A program made the translations under genes and the position numbers. 34,979 nt of DNA. Source: Candidatus Rifleibacteriota bacterium. Lineage in GTDB: Bacteria > Muiribacteriota > Ozemobacteria > Ozemobacterales > Ozemobacteraceae. The stretch is from contig JADFYG010000002.1 of assembly GCA_015233155.1 (NCBI GenBank), positions 174,734 through 209,712 on the forward strand. Direction: 5' to 3'. This document shows positions 8,963-17,492 of the stretch, one piece after another; within the stretch, counting starts at the first letter, position 1; each line of letters begins with the position of its first letter. The notes under the pieces were generated by a model that saw only the letters and a program-made list of their open reading frames with translations, had not been told where the DNA came from and made no database searches.

Positions 8963-10875
8963 ATACGGGTCGTCAAATGAAGTGCGGCTTCAAGAATCAT
9001 CTGGCGGATTGTTTGTTTAGTCCATATTTTATCAGGGCATGTAAATTAGCAATGATCACTGCTGCATTGCCGGTATTTTTGACTTTTTTGCATGGCTGCA
9101 ATAAATGGAGTGACTCCGGCGATCCATTAGACGACTCACACTCCTGCGCATCGGCAGCCAGTATCAGAGACTGGACACTTCTCGTTTATCAGGCCAACGA
9201 TAATTCTCTTGCCGGGCCTCTCAGCAGTGATTTTCGCGAGATGGAAAATGCGGCATTTCCTGATGACGCCATTGCAGTACTGATTCAAACCTCTGTAAAT
9301 CAGATTGGCGCTGGCCGTTGGCGAGTTGGAAATAGTACAATGACACAACTCATAAGTCTGCCTGCCGGGAACTCCGCTGATCCATCGCGACTGAGTGATT
9401 TCATAGCCTGGGGTCTGCATGCATTTCCGGCACGGCGATATGCTCTGATAATCGCCTCACATGGCAGTGGCTGGCGCAATGGTTCTGAATTAATTGCAAG
9501 AAGTTCGCGACGCCCAGGTGTAATATCAGATGAACCTGATAAGGCTCTTATGAATATACCCGATCTGGGCCGCGCAATTTCCGGAGGACTTTCGTCAGCC
9601 GCCAGTTCCATTGTTCCCGGCTCCGTTAAGACACCTTTACTATTCGATCTAATCGGATTCGATGCATGCTTCATGGGAATGATAGAAGTAATATGGGAAT
9701 TACGCGGTCTGGCCGATTGCCTCGTTGTATCCGAAACCAGCGAACCATTTTCCGGATATGCATATGATAAAACACTGGCTATTCTGGCCTCGGATTCCAG
9801 GAATATTGATGCCCGGAGTTTGGGGCACGCAATCTGCGAGACTTACGCCGACTCGTTCCGGATTGATCCGCTGGACATGTTTGCAGGACTGATCTCGGTC
9901 ATCGATTTAAAAAAGTTGGATCTTCTCATTTCCGCATTCGGGAACTGGGCGGAAAGTATATCCAACACAGGATCCACGGGGATAATGACTCTTGCCGGAT
10001 TGCGCGATGAACGAACCGGACCCTCTTCCGACTTGTGGCCAGGCGAATCGTATGCTCTGCAAGCGATGGATTTGATAGACTATCGTGATTTAGTGGAGCT
10101 CGCTTCAGCTGCGGCCGCCGAATTACCGACAACCAGACTCGCCGCTGAAACGCTGCAAAAGACAATTGCGTCAATGATTCTTTTTCAAAAGGGGTTTGGC
10201 AACTACTATAAAAGAGCCCGTGGAGTATCGATTGCCCTTCCGGGCGAATCCGTCCAGTTCGAATATAGCGATGGGTCCAGAACCGCCACATACTCCGATC
10301 TTGCCATTGCCAAACAAACCGCCTGGGGCGACATTCTATCGAAGGTTGCCAACTCCGGAGCGAAACTTCCGGAAGTTTCAGCTCACGCTATATCGTTTAA
10401 GCTGTCATGGAACGGAGATGGCCACAAAATAGATCTGGACATGATCGTGGGAGAACCAGTTCAACGAGTATATCCCGAAGACGATTCAGTGGCCTGGTAT
10501 TCATCGGCGGACGGTCCGACAACTCCGGGCGGAAAATTTTCCGAGGACTCATTTTATTCAATGACACCACAGGAAACATGGACCGCAAAGCCACAATTGT
10601 CAGAGGGGCGATATTTTTTGTCTGCACTGAATCCGTATTTTTCTATTTCCAAAGAGACAATAACCGCCAGACTTGAATGTACCATAGACGGAGTGACACG
10701 AAGTATCGACACATCACCAATTATTATGGGACAGCGATTCGATGGATTCGCCGTCGATATTACGAAAACAGGGGTCGCCGTTGATTCGCTTGCACCAGGA
10801 ATGCTTTCGGAAAGAGAGCTTAAACAACTTGAAAAGTTTCGGCTTTTCGGGGACAAGAGCCTGGTGTATCATTGA
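8959..10875 (+). CDS. Clostripain-family (peptidase C11) lipoprotein protease
   Basis: 638 codons from a GTG whose last two bases are the first two of the preceding stop (GTGA), implying translational coupling. An ATG at 8977 (residue 7) is an alternative start. A hydrophobic segment at about 31-45 ends in FLHGC, making C47 a probable lipidation site, although His at -2 is unusual for a lipobox. The C11 domain begins at about residue 71 (DWTLLVYQANDNSL). The catalytic His is H168 (IIASHGSGW) and the catalytic Cys is C237 (GFDACFMG). The family cleaves mainly after Arg or Lys and often matures by self-cleavage. A further roughly 300 residues with beta-rich character follow the protease domain. 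Its place beside secretion genes suggests processing of exported proteins; this is inference. Confidence 0.85.
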   Translation: MNTGRQMKCGFKNHLADCLFSPYFIRACKLAMITAALPVFLTFLHGCNKWSDSGDPLDDSHSCASAASIRDWTLLVYQANDNSLAGPLSSDFREMENAAFPDDAIAVLIQTSVNQIGAGRWRVGNSTMTQLISLPAGNSADPSRLSDFIAWGLHAFPARRYALIIASHGSGWRNGSELIARSSRRPGVISDEPDKALMNIPDLGRAISGGLSSAASSIVPGSVKTPLLFDLIGFDACFMGMIEVIWELRGLADCLVVSETSEPFSGYAYDKTLAILASDSRNIDARSLGHAICETYADSFRIDPLDMFAGLISVIDLKKLDLLISAFGNWAESISNTGSTGIMTLAGLRDERTGPSSDLWPGESYALQAMDLIDYRDLVELASAAAAELPTTRLAAETLQKTIASMILFQKGFGNYYKRARGVSIALPGESVQFEYSDGSRTATYSDLAIAKQTAWGDILSKVANSGAKLPEVSAHAISFKLSWNGDGHKIDLDMIVGEPVQRVYPEDDSVAWYSSADGPTTPGGKFSEDSFYSMTPQETWTAKPQLSEGRYFLSALNPYFSISKETITARLECTIDGVTRSIDTSPIIMGQRFDGFAVDITKTGVAVDSLAPGMLSERELKQLEKFRLFGDKSLVYH

Positions 10876-10923
10876 TACGCGTGCGGCGATCTGAAAAAGA
10901 GCCGCTCTACGATCGGAGGAACC

Positions 10924-12267
10924 ATGTCCCGATTTCATAACATGATCGAGGAGTTATTGACTGCTGAGATTGGCTCGTTCAGCCGTTTTTTCGATAGACT
11001 GTACCAGGTTGGACGTTTGCCGCACGACACAGGTTCGCTTTTGCAGAGCCTTCCGTGTCCGAATAAAGAGGATGCAGTCGACTACAGCGCTCTTCCGGAT
11101 TCCCAAAGCATGGGCGAAGATCGTGCGCTCTATCTCCTTAACGGAAACTTCAACCATAACCTGGATATCCAGAGGCTTCTTTCGGAACTTCGCGGTAAGA
11201 TGAACCGCCACGGTCGAATCGTCGCGATAGCATTCAATCCGTATCTGAAGTGGCTATACAAACTCGCCGATTCCATGGGTCTTCGCGAGGGCAAACCCCC
11301 GGTAACTTTTTTGACCCGGGCTTCGCTGAAAGACCTTGCTCGTTTGTCCGGATTCGAAATAGTACGCATTCGCCCGGTTGGATTTCTTCCAGCCTCACTG
11401 GGCGATCCTGCAATTGTAGCGAATCGTCTTCTACCAGGCATTCCGGGAATCCGACATCTGGCTGTTGCGAGTATTATTATACTTCGTCCCATAATGGCGG
11501 AAACTCGCCGTCCCACTCTTTCCGTCATTATTCCGGCGCGCAACGAACGCGGAAACATCGAAAATGCGCTGAAACGACTTCCCGCCTGGGGACCCGATCG
11601 CCTTGAAATTATATTCGTTGAGGGCGGTTCCACCGACGGAACCTGGGAAGAGATTCAACGTGTCACGAACATATATGCCGATCGCTTTCGCATACAAACC
11701 ATGCAACAAAGCGGGCGCGGCAAAAATAACGCAGTTCGTCTCGGTTTTTCCAAGGCCACCGGAGATCTGGTGACGATTCTGGATGCCGATCTGACAATGC
11801 CGCCTGAGATGCTCGAAAGGTTCTACCAGGCATGGTGCGATGGCCATGGGGATTTCATAAACGGCGACCGATTGGTCTATTCGATGGAAGATGAGGCCAT
11901 GCGGTTTTTGAATTCCCTTGGAAACATTTTTTTTGCGAAAGCCCTCGGGCGCGTGCTCGATGTGCGCCTCGGAGACGCCTTATGCGGAACCAAATTGCTT
12001 GCCAGGCGCGATATCGAACGCATTTCAGCCTGGCGTGAAAAATTCGGAGACTTCGATCCTTTCGGCGACTTCGACATACTATTCGGTGCATCGGTTCTTG
12101 GACTCGGCATTGTTGACCTTCCGATTCGATATGGAGCTCGTCGATACGGTGAAACTAATATTTCCAGATTTGCCCATGGATGGGAACTCCTGAAGATGAC
12201 AATGATAGGCTGGCGAAGATTATCCATGGGCGCACGTCCTGCATCACAAAAGGAGAGTCAGAAATGA
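10924..12267 (+). CDS. Polyprenol-phosphate mannose synthase-like GT2 glycosyltransferase fused to an N-terminal half-methyltransferase
   Basis: Start supported by GGAGG 4 bases before the ATG; 447 residues. Residues about 197-430 form a GT-A fold GT2 domain: LSVIIPARNERGNIE, then GGSTDGT, QQSGRGKNNAVRLGF, the metal/nucleotide motif D287-A-D289, and LGDALCGTKLLAR. This pattern is that of dolichyl/polyprenyl-phosphate mannose synthases, which make the lipid-linked sugar used by GT-C enzymes; one such enzyme is encoded two genes upstream. No C-terminal membrane helices are present, so it would be peripheral. Residues about 60-190 resemble the second half of a class I SAM methyltransferase (LLSELRGKMNRHGRIVAIAF, then TFLTRASLKDLARLSGFEIV). 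The glycine-rich SAM-binding motif is missing, so methyltransferase activity is unlikely. The stop overlaps the next start (ATGA). Confidence 0.82.
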   Translation: MSRFHNMIEELLTAEIGSFSRFFDRLYQVGRLPHDTGSLLQSLPCPNKEDAVDYSALPDSQSMGEDRALYLLNGNFNHNLDIQRLLSELRGKMNRHGRIVAIAFNPYLKWLYKLADSMGLREGKPPVTFLTRASLKDLARLSGFEIVRIRPVGFLPASLGDPAIVANRLLPGIPGIRHLAVASIIILRPIMAETRRPTLSVIIPARNERGNIENALKRLPAWGPDRLEIIFVEGGSTDGTWEEIQRVTNIYADRFRIQTMQQSGRGKNNAVRLGFSKATGDLVTILDADLTMPPEMLERFYQAWCDGHGDFINGDRLVYSMEDEAMRFLNSLGNIFFAKALGRVLDVRLGDALCGTKLLARRDIERISAWREKFGDFDPFGDFDILFGASVLGLGIVDLPIRYGARRYGETNISRFAHGWELLKMTMIGWRRLSMGARPASQKESQK

Positions 12268-13514
12268 AATTCCTTTCCGAGCCTCTTATACGCATCGATT
12301 TTAAATGTGCAATTCTTATCCTTATCGGACTTATCGGAACATCGTTCCTGCAGACAGCAAATGCCGCGGATAATAATGTCGGAAACATTTCCGAAATCAC
12401 GACGAAATCTGGTGTTTTCGCGATACATGGAGTCGTGGCTCCGACGAAAATTGTGAATACATTTCTCAGCAGGAATCATGGATTTCCGCAATCCTGGACT
12501 GCAAAATTCCACGATGCATCTGGCAGCGGAGTTATCGAGACTAAATTGAGTCCGGAAGGAAAATTCATATTTTCCAGTATTCCTGGTGGGCAAACCGGTT
12601 GGATCGAAATTTCCGCTCCAGATGGCACCGGACCAAAACTGCTTGCTCTTCAAGGCATACGAAACCAGGATTCAGCTGATCTGGTTGTAGATGAAACGAC
12701 GACAGCTGAAGCAATGCTCGTTCAGCATCTACAAAGAATAACAGGAAGGCAAATCTCAAGTGCCGAACTTGGCAGTTCTAAATTTCTTGCTGCACGGAAT
12801 ATTGCGGTCACTCAATTTCGGTCTGCCTGTGCAAGCGAAACTATTTTCACGGACGATACGGTAATAAAACTCGCAGATGGAATGGCACAAGACCTCTCGA
12901 TGTCTTCGGCAACTTCTGCAATATTACATGATAATAAAATTAACGATTCGACCGGAACTTCTCTTGCCATAACTGCGACTGGGCTGTCGACTTCGAACAC
13001 AGTCACTGATTCTTCATCAGTAATATCATCATCAACCACTGCTTTTCCTGAAAAAGAGTCAAACGCTGGAATGCCGCAAACAGAATCCTCCGAAAAAAAG
13101 AGTGGCGGCGAATCGACACCTGTTCAAGCCGCTCCTTCGGGAGTTGCCGCAGAGACCCCGAAAAACTCCACGGCTTCCATAACAACTACGCCACCAGAAT
13201 CCAGGATTTTTACGCTCGACCCTCCCGTCGTCGATCAGAACAGTCTCGCCCTTCAGTTTCGCTTTATGAATGTTCCTGGAGACTATGAAAATGACATCTC
13301 ATTGATGGATGACAAGGGTGGTACCGTTTTATTCAGGCGCTCCAACTCATTGTGCGAGCTGGGACGGATTGTTATAGCCTACAATGGCATTGAGATTCAT
13401 TCAATGAGGCCTATTACTGAGCTTAAATTCACCTTGCCTGTTCCGAGTGGAGCGACAATCGAACTGTATAATGTTGATAAGGATGTCGTCCTGCGCACTC
13501 TGAGCATACCTTGA
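12264..13514 (+). CDS. Secreted protein of unknown function with Ser/Thr-rich linker
   Basis: The ATG at 12264 is chosen because AGGAGAG lies 6 bases upstream and because it overlaps the previous stop (ATGA). The frame stays open 28 codons further upstream, but those lie inside the GT2 gene. The product is 416 residues with a clear signal peptide (hydrophobic core about 14-30, cleavage near TANA-AD). An N-terminal beta-rich region (about 45-130, with LSPEGKFIFSSIPGG and GWIEISAPDGTG, reminiscent of carboxypeptidase-regulatory-like folds) is followed by a mixed region. A low-complexity Ser/Thr/Glu linker runs from about 225 to 310, and a compact C-terminal domain from about 317 (IFTLDPPVV) to the end. 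No family is recognised. It lies directly before gspC, whose start overlaps its stop, so it may be a T2SS accessory or substrate. Confidence 0.75.
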   Translation: MKFLSEPLIRIDFKCAILILIGLIGTSFLQTANAADNNVGNISEITTKSGVFAIHGVVAPTKIVNTFLSRNHGFPQSWTAKFHDASGSGVIETKLSPEGKFIFSSIPGGQTGWIEISAPDGTGPKLLALQGIRNQDSADLVVDETTTAEAMLVQHLQRITGRQISSAELGSSKFLAARNIAVTQFRSACASETIFTDDTVIKLADGMAQDLSMSSATSAILHDNKINDSTGTSLAITATGLSTSNTVTDSSSVISSSTTAFPEKESNAGMPQTESSEKKSGGESTPVQAAPSGVAAETPKNSTASITTTPPESRIFTLDPPVVDQNSLALQFRFMNVPGDYENDISLMDDKGGTVLFRRSNSLCELGRIVIAYNGIEIHSMRPITELKFTLPVPSGATIELYNVDKDVVLRTLSIP

Positions 13515-14860
13515 AACTTTCGTTCCTGTTTCGTTTTCCGGAAGAACGCCGTATCGTATTCGGCGTTATTATTGTATTGTTTTTAGCTGTGGTCTACGGT
13601 CTGATCGATTTTTTTTCTAACTTTCCATCGGGGGTTTCAGACATGTCCGGTCTTAGTGACCGAGCTGGGCAAAGTGCAAATGCCACATCTATAGCCACAA
13701 CCAGATCATCCTTCAAAAATCTTTCTCCGCAGAATTTTGCAGCGCTTTTCGATCTTCCACTTGAGGCGCCTCTCCCTCCGATTGCTCCGATTGCTTCTAT
13801 AGCATCAATATCCGCCACTGCAAGCAAACTGGCTTCTGTTCCGACAAAAATCGCATCCGGATCACTTGGCCTTGCCACTGCGACGATAGCTTCCAGAATC
13901 GCTTCCACATCGCCACGCCTTTCTTCAGCCCCAGCAAAAATTGCGTCAGAAACAGTAAAAGCATCTATCTCTTCAACTTCACAAACCATCGAAACCCCGG
14001 ATCTCAATGCACTTGGTTACCGTCTTCGCGGAATCATTCATGGTCGTCGTGGTCGCAGCACCGTTTTTCTTTTTGATCCCTTTCGCAACAAAGAGGTCGT
14101 TGTAACTAGTGGCGCCTCTGATTCCATAAAGCTTGTCGAAGTCGGCGAACGGCATGTATGCATAGATACTCCTAAAGGCAAAGGCATTCTCAAACTCCCT
14201 GACGCCGTTCCCATCCTCTCCGGAAAAACTCCGGCAACACCCACACCCATCGCTTCTCCTGTTCCATTGCCCGGCCAGCTTCCCCCTGGAACACCTCCAG
14301 GCTACGCAATGCCAGGAAATTATCCAAACAGACCTCCGGGACAAATGCCAATTCAAGCAACGAACTGGCCGACGGGAAATCCGAACATTCCTCCCGGAAT
14401 GAACCCGGCTTCCATGCCCGATCAACTGTCTGGTTTTTACAATAGAAATGTCCCCGGAATGGGTGGACCTTCTTACATGGGAATGTCAGGCAATCCTCAA
14501 ATGCCCATGCCCATCCCCTCCAATGCCGGGGCCGGATTTACAAACCCGGGAATGCCTGGTAACTTTCCTCCACCTTCTGGCAATGGTTATCCATCCAATT
14601 ATCCACCTAATCAAGGTCAATCCCCTGCAATTTCAGTCAATCAGTATGGAACTCCTCAGGGCTACCCACCTGGTGGCATACCATCCGGTATCGGATACCC
14701 CCCCGGGGCAACCGCACAACCTAATCAAATAATCCCTGGAAGCTCCGGCCGCTATCCCACCCCTCCTCCTCCCTCGCAGCCAGCCCCCCCCCCCGGAACC
14801 GAAAAGAGGATGGGCAAGGTAGTCTGTAAGTACCCAACCCAAACAATTGGAAACATCTGA
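13511..14860 (+). CDS. gspC: GspC-like T2SS inner-membrane adaptor with long Pro/Gly-rich C-terminal extension
   Basis: 449 codons from a TTG overlapping the preceding stop (TTGA). The short cytoplasmic N-terminus (MKLSFLFRFPEERR) is followed by one membrane helix at about 15-34. A Ser/Ala/Ile-rich linker with repeated 'IAS' motifs runs from about 90 to 160. Residues about 165-230 match the homology-region domain of GspC/PilP proteins (LNALGYRLRGIIHG, RGRSTVFLFDP, KGKGILKLPD), which contacts the N0 domain of the secretin. From about 235 to 440 the protein is rich in Pro, Gly, Met, Asn and Tyr, which is not usual for GspC and looks disordered. The call is supported by the gspD and gspE genes that follow. 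A run of 11 C bases (14784-14794) near the 3' end could shift the frame. Confidence 0.75.
   Translation: MKLSFLFRFPEERRIVFGVIIVLFLAVVYGLIDFFSNFPSGVSDMSGLSDRAGQSANATSIATTRSSFKNLSPQNFAALFDLPLEAPLPPIAPIASIASISATASKLASVPTKIASGSLGLATATIASRIASTSPRLSSAPAKIASETVKASISSTSQTIETPDLNALGYRLRGIIHGRRGRSTVFLFDPFRNKEVVVTSGASDSIKLVEVGERHVCIDTPKGKGILKLPDAVPILSGKTPATPTPIASPVPLPGQLPPGTPPGYAMPGNYPNRPPGQMPIQATNWPTGNPNIPPGMNPASMPDQLSGFYNRNVPGMGGPSYMGMSGNPQMPMPIPSNAGAGFTNPGMPGNFPPPSGNGYPSNYPPNQGQSPAISVNQYGTPQGYPPGGIPSGIGYPPGATAQPNQIIPGSSGRYPTPPPPSQPAPPPGTEKRMGKVVCKYPTQTIGNI
14784..14794 (+). repeat. C11 homopolymer inside gspC
   Basis: Eleven consecutive C bases encode the end of a Pro run at codons 425-428. Loss of one base would give a tail ending PPPEPKRGWAR; gain of one base would give PPPRNRKEDGQGSL. 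The tract affects only the last 20 or so residues. It could be a slippage-prone site or an assembly weak point. Confidence 0.9.
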
Positions 14861-14930
14861 ATAAAGATGCGAAACCTGTCGATAGCCGGTGAGATTCGAC
14901 AGTCATTGTTCAGGGATTGGAGAAAAAGTT

Positions 14931-17492
14931 ATGAGTGATCCACGGTCATACCTTCCAGGTTGGTCCGTGAGGGCGGTTATTACCGCTCTTGTTATGCTGA
15001 CATTTCCGACCGCTACCGCTATCGGGTCGACAACTCAACCCCCTTCTCATACCGGTTCGTCTTCAGAGGCAACTAAAGACAAAGGGGTAATTGTGCCAGG
15101 TGCCACGGAAACACGAGATGCCGGATTAGGGATTCCGGCCGAACCTTCGCTCAACTCCGCCATGGTCATTGCTCCGCCAGAAAAAGAACCTGCCGGAGAT
15201 TCAATAGCGATAAACTTTGAAGGTGTTGATCTGATGAGTCTTTTGCGATATCTCAGCCAGGAAACCGGGAAGGGATTCATAGTTGATCAGGGTGTTAGCG
15301 GAACAATCACAATCATTTCTCCGGTTAGACTGACGCGGTTGGAAGCTCTCGCCACACTCGAGTCGATTCTGCAGGTTAAGGGATTTGCAGCCATTCCTTC
15401 CGGTCGCATGTTCAAAATAGTTCCGCTTGCACAGGCAAAAGTTGCCGGCACCGAGACGCGGCGCGGTAGTGAACTGAAGATGCTTGGAGACGATGACACC
15501 CTGGTCACACAGATTCTTCCTATTGAAAAGACTTCCGTCGAAGAAGCCCGCGCAATTTTGCAGCCGCTTCTTCCGCCGGATGCGTCGATGCTGACATTCC
15601 AGCCGTCCAACACTCTTATCATAACTGGAAGGTCCGTAAACATAAAACGCGCCATGGAAGTTCTTTCCGAGCTTGAAAAAGGTCGCGTAAAAGCTGGCCT
15701 GGATATCGTTTCGCTTCAATATTCCAGTCCGGGATACATAAAAACGCAGCTTGAAACTATTATGAATACCGGGGGAATGGCTCGGAGTGAAATCAGGGGA
15801 AGTGTGACGCTGGTCCCGGACACCCGAATAAATTCCATTATGGTGATTTCCGCCCCGGAAAATTTTGGTATTATTCGGGCGCTGATTACGCGGCTCGATA
15901 CGCCTTCCTCAGATACCCGACCTGAGATCACACGCGTTTATCCGCTGAAATATGCCGAGGAATCCGAAACCATTAAGCAGATTCAGGATATACTTTCATT
16001 AAGCAATCGAGGTCGCGAAGATCCTGGAGCTCTCGTAGGAAGTGAAACTCTGGCAATTCAAAACACTCGCTTCCTGGCAATCAAGCGAACGCATTCGATA
16101 ATGGTTTCCACTCATAATCCGGACATTATAACCAAAATAGAGGCGCTGCTAGTCGAGCTGGACAGCAAATCTCCAATCGAATCCGCCAGCGTACGCATAG
16201 TTCATATAGTCAACGCTGACGCAAAAATGATGGCGGACACCCTGAACAAGCTAGTACAGGACAAAGCGCAGGGCAAAACCACGAAAAAGCCCGACGAAAT
16301 CAGTTTCGCCGCCGATTCGCACACAAATTCGCTTATAATAACCGGTCGTGCGGAAATATTCGCACCATATGAGCGTGTTTTGAAGGCTCTTGACATCATG
16401 CGGCCACAGATTCTGGTCGAGGCGCTCATCGCCGAAGTCAGTGGCAATTTGTCAAAGAGTATGGGAATAGAATGGGGAGCCATCGATCCGAATAGCTCCG
16501 CATGGCGTGCGTTCGGCGGAACCAATTTCGGAATGCGGGCAACAGCGGAGACTACTCAGGGAATGCAGATCGGACTGGTAAAAGATCCGTTAGACTTGCA
16601 GAAACTCAAGGATGGAGACATCAATGAGGTTTCTAAAATCCGCGCCATTATTGGGCTGTACCAGAATAATTCCAATTTCAACATCCTGTCGGCCCCGCGC
16701 ATATTATCGACCGACAACGAAGAAGCCAAGATCATGGTTGGCGAGGTTGTCCCACTGCCGCAAGGATTCACAAAAGACACAGTTTCAGGACGTTTTGACC
16801 TCACAAATTTCAAATACGAAGATGTGGGAGTCAACTTGACGTTAACTCCGCGTGTCAATTCGAACAAGCTGGTGACACTGAAATTGAATCAGGAAGTAAA
16901 AAAACGCCAGGAAGAAAATCTGTATCAGTTCAGCGTGCCGATTCTCACAAAACGCATGATGACAACTACAGTGACTGTACCCAACGGCGAAACGATCGTT
17001 ATCGGAGGGCTCGTACGCGAGGATAAGACCGAGGTTGAAGATCGGATTCCATTCTTTTCGAATTTGCCTTTGATAGGCAAAACATTTCGTAACAAACGTA
17101 ACACAACGCAGAAAACCAATCTTCTGGTTTTTCTGACTCCGCATATTCTCTCGACTCCGGAACAGGTCGCCAGATTTGACGATCCGGAAACGGGGCCCGT
17201 TGCAACCACAACAAAGAAGTTGCCGGGCTCACCCCAAAAATCATCCCGGATATCGAGAAAATCCTCCGAAATCGATAGAGTGAATGTCGTATCTGATCAA
17301 CGGATGTCAGATATTCGCAGTCGCGTCGACAAAGCCTTCCAGGTTATGAGTATAGGCGGACTGCCCTGCGGTGACGCAGTGAACGAGACAACTAAACCTG
17401 CCGCCACACCGCATTTGTCTTCAGAAAAAGATCTGGAAAATGCGGTTGCTCTGGATTCTCAGCCCAAGGTCGAGGGACGGGGCGTCAAATGA
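14931..17492 (+). CDS. gspD: T2SS outer-membrane secretin GspD
   Basis: The ATG at 14931 is chosen for the ribosome site TTGGAGA about 8 bases upstream; a GTG 14 codons earlier lacks one. The product is 853 residues with a signal peptide (hydrophobic core about 14-30). N0 lies at about 91-165 (SIAINFEGVDLMSLLRYLSQ), followed by what look like four N1-type KH modules at about 190-250, 257-325, 332-412 and 420-490. The secretin core is about 492-735, with NFNILSAPRILSTDNEEAKI, the V-P-x-G block VPNGETIVIGGLVRED, and the signature IPFFSNLPLIGKTFRNK. A polar tail of about 115 residues follows. Canonical GspD has N0 plus three such modules, so one is probably extra. It forms the outer-membrane channel of the T2SS. 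No pilotin gene is seen nearby. The stop overlaps gspE (ATGA). Confidence 0.95.
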   Translation: MSDPRSYLPGWSVRAVITALVMLTFPTATAIGSTTQPPSHTGSSSEATKDKGVIVPGATETRDAGLGIPAEPSLNSAMVIAPPEKEPAGDSIAINFEGVDLMSLLRYLSQETGKGFIVDQGVSGTITIISPVRLTRLEALATLESILQVKGFAAIPSGRMFKIVPLAQAKVAGTETRRGSELKMLGDDDTLVTQILPIEKTSVEEARAILQPLLPPDASMLTFQPSNTLIITGRSVNIKRAMEVLSELEKGRVKAGLDIVSLQYSSPGYIKTQLETIMNTGGMARSEIRGSVTLVPDTRINSIMVISAPENFGIIRALITRLDTPSSDTRPEITRVYPLKYAEESETIKQIQDILSLSNRGREDPGALVGSETLAIQNTRFLAIKRTHSIMVSTHNPDIITKIEALLVELDSKSPIESASVRIVHIVNADAKMMADTLNKLVQDKAQGKTTKKPDEISFAADSHTNSLIITGRAEIFAPYERVLKALDIMRPQILVEALIAEVSGNLSKSMGIEWGAIDPNSSAWRAFGGTNFGMRATAETTQGMQIGLVKDPLDLQKLKDGDINEVSKIRAIIGLYQNNSNFNILSAPRILSTDNEEAKIMVGEVVPLPQGFTKDTVSGRFDLTNFKYEDVGVNLTLTPRVNSNKLVTLKLNQEVKKRQEENLYQFSVPILTKRMMTTTVTVPNGETIVIGGLVREDKTEVEDRIPFFSNLPLIGKTFRNKRNTTQKTNLLVFLTPHILSTPEQVARFDDPETGPVATTTKKLPGSPQKSSRISRKSSEIDRVNVVSDQRMSDIRSRVDKAFQVMSIGGLPCGDAVNETTKPAATPHLSSEKDLENAVALDSQPKVEGRGVK

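Noticed and set aside
12180..12263. Longer N-terminus for the secreted protein at 12264-13514
   Set aside because: The extra 28 codons lie within the GT2 gene, lack a ribosome site, and would bury the signal peptide.
13594..14007. Minus-strand frame of 137 codons inside gspC
   Set aside because: It arises opposite the Ser/Ala/Ile-rich linker and low-complexity sequence; no start signal or family motif.
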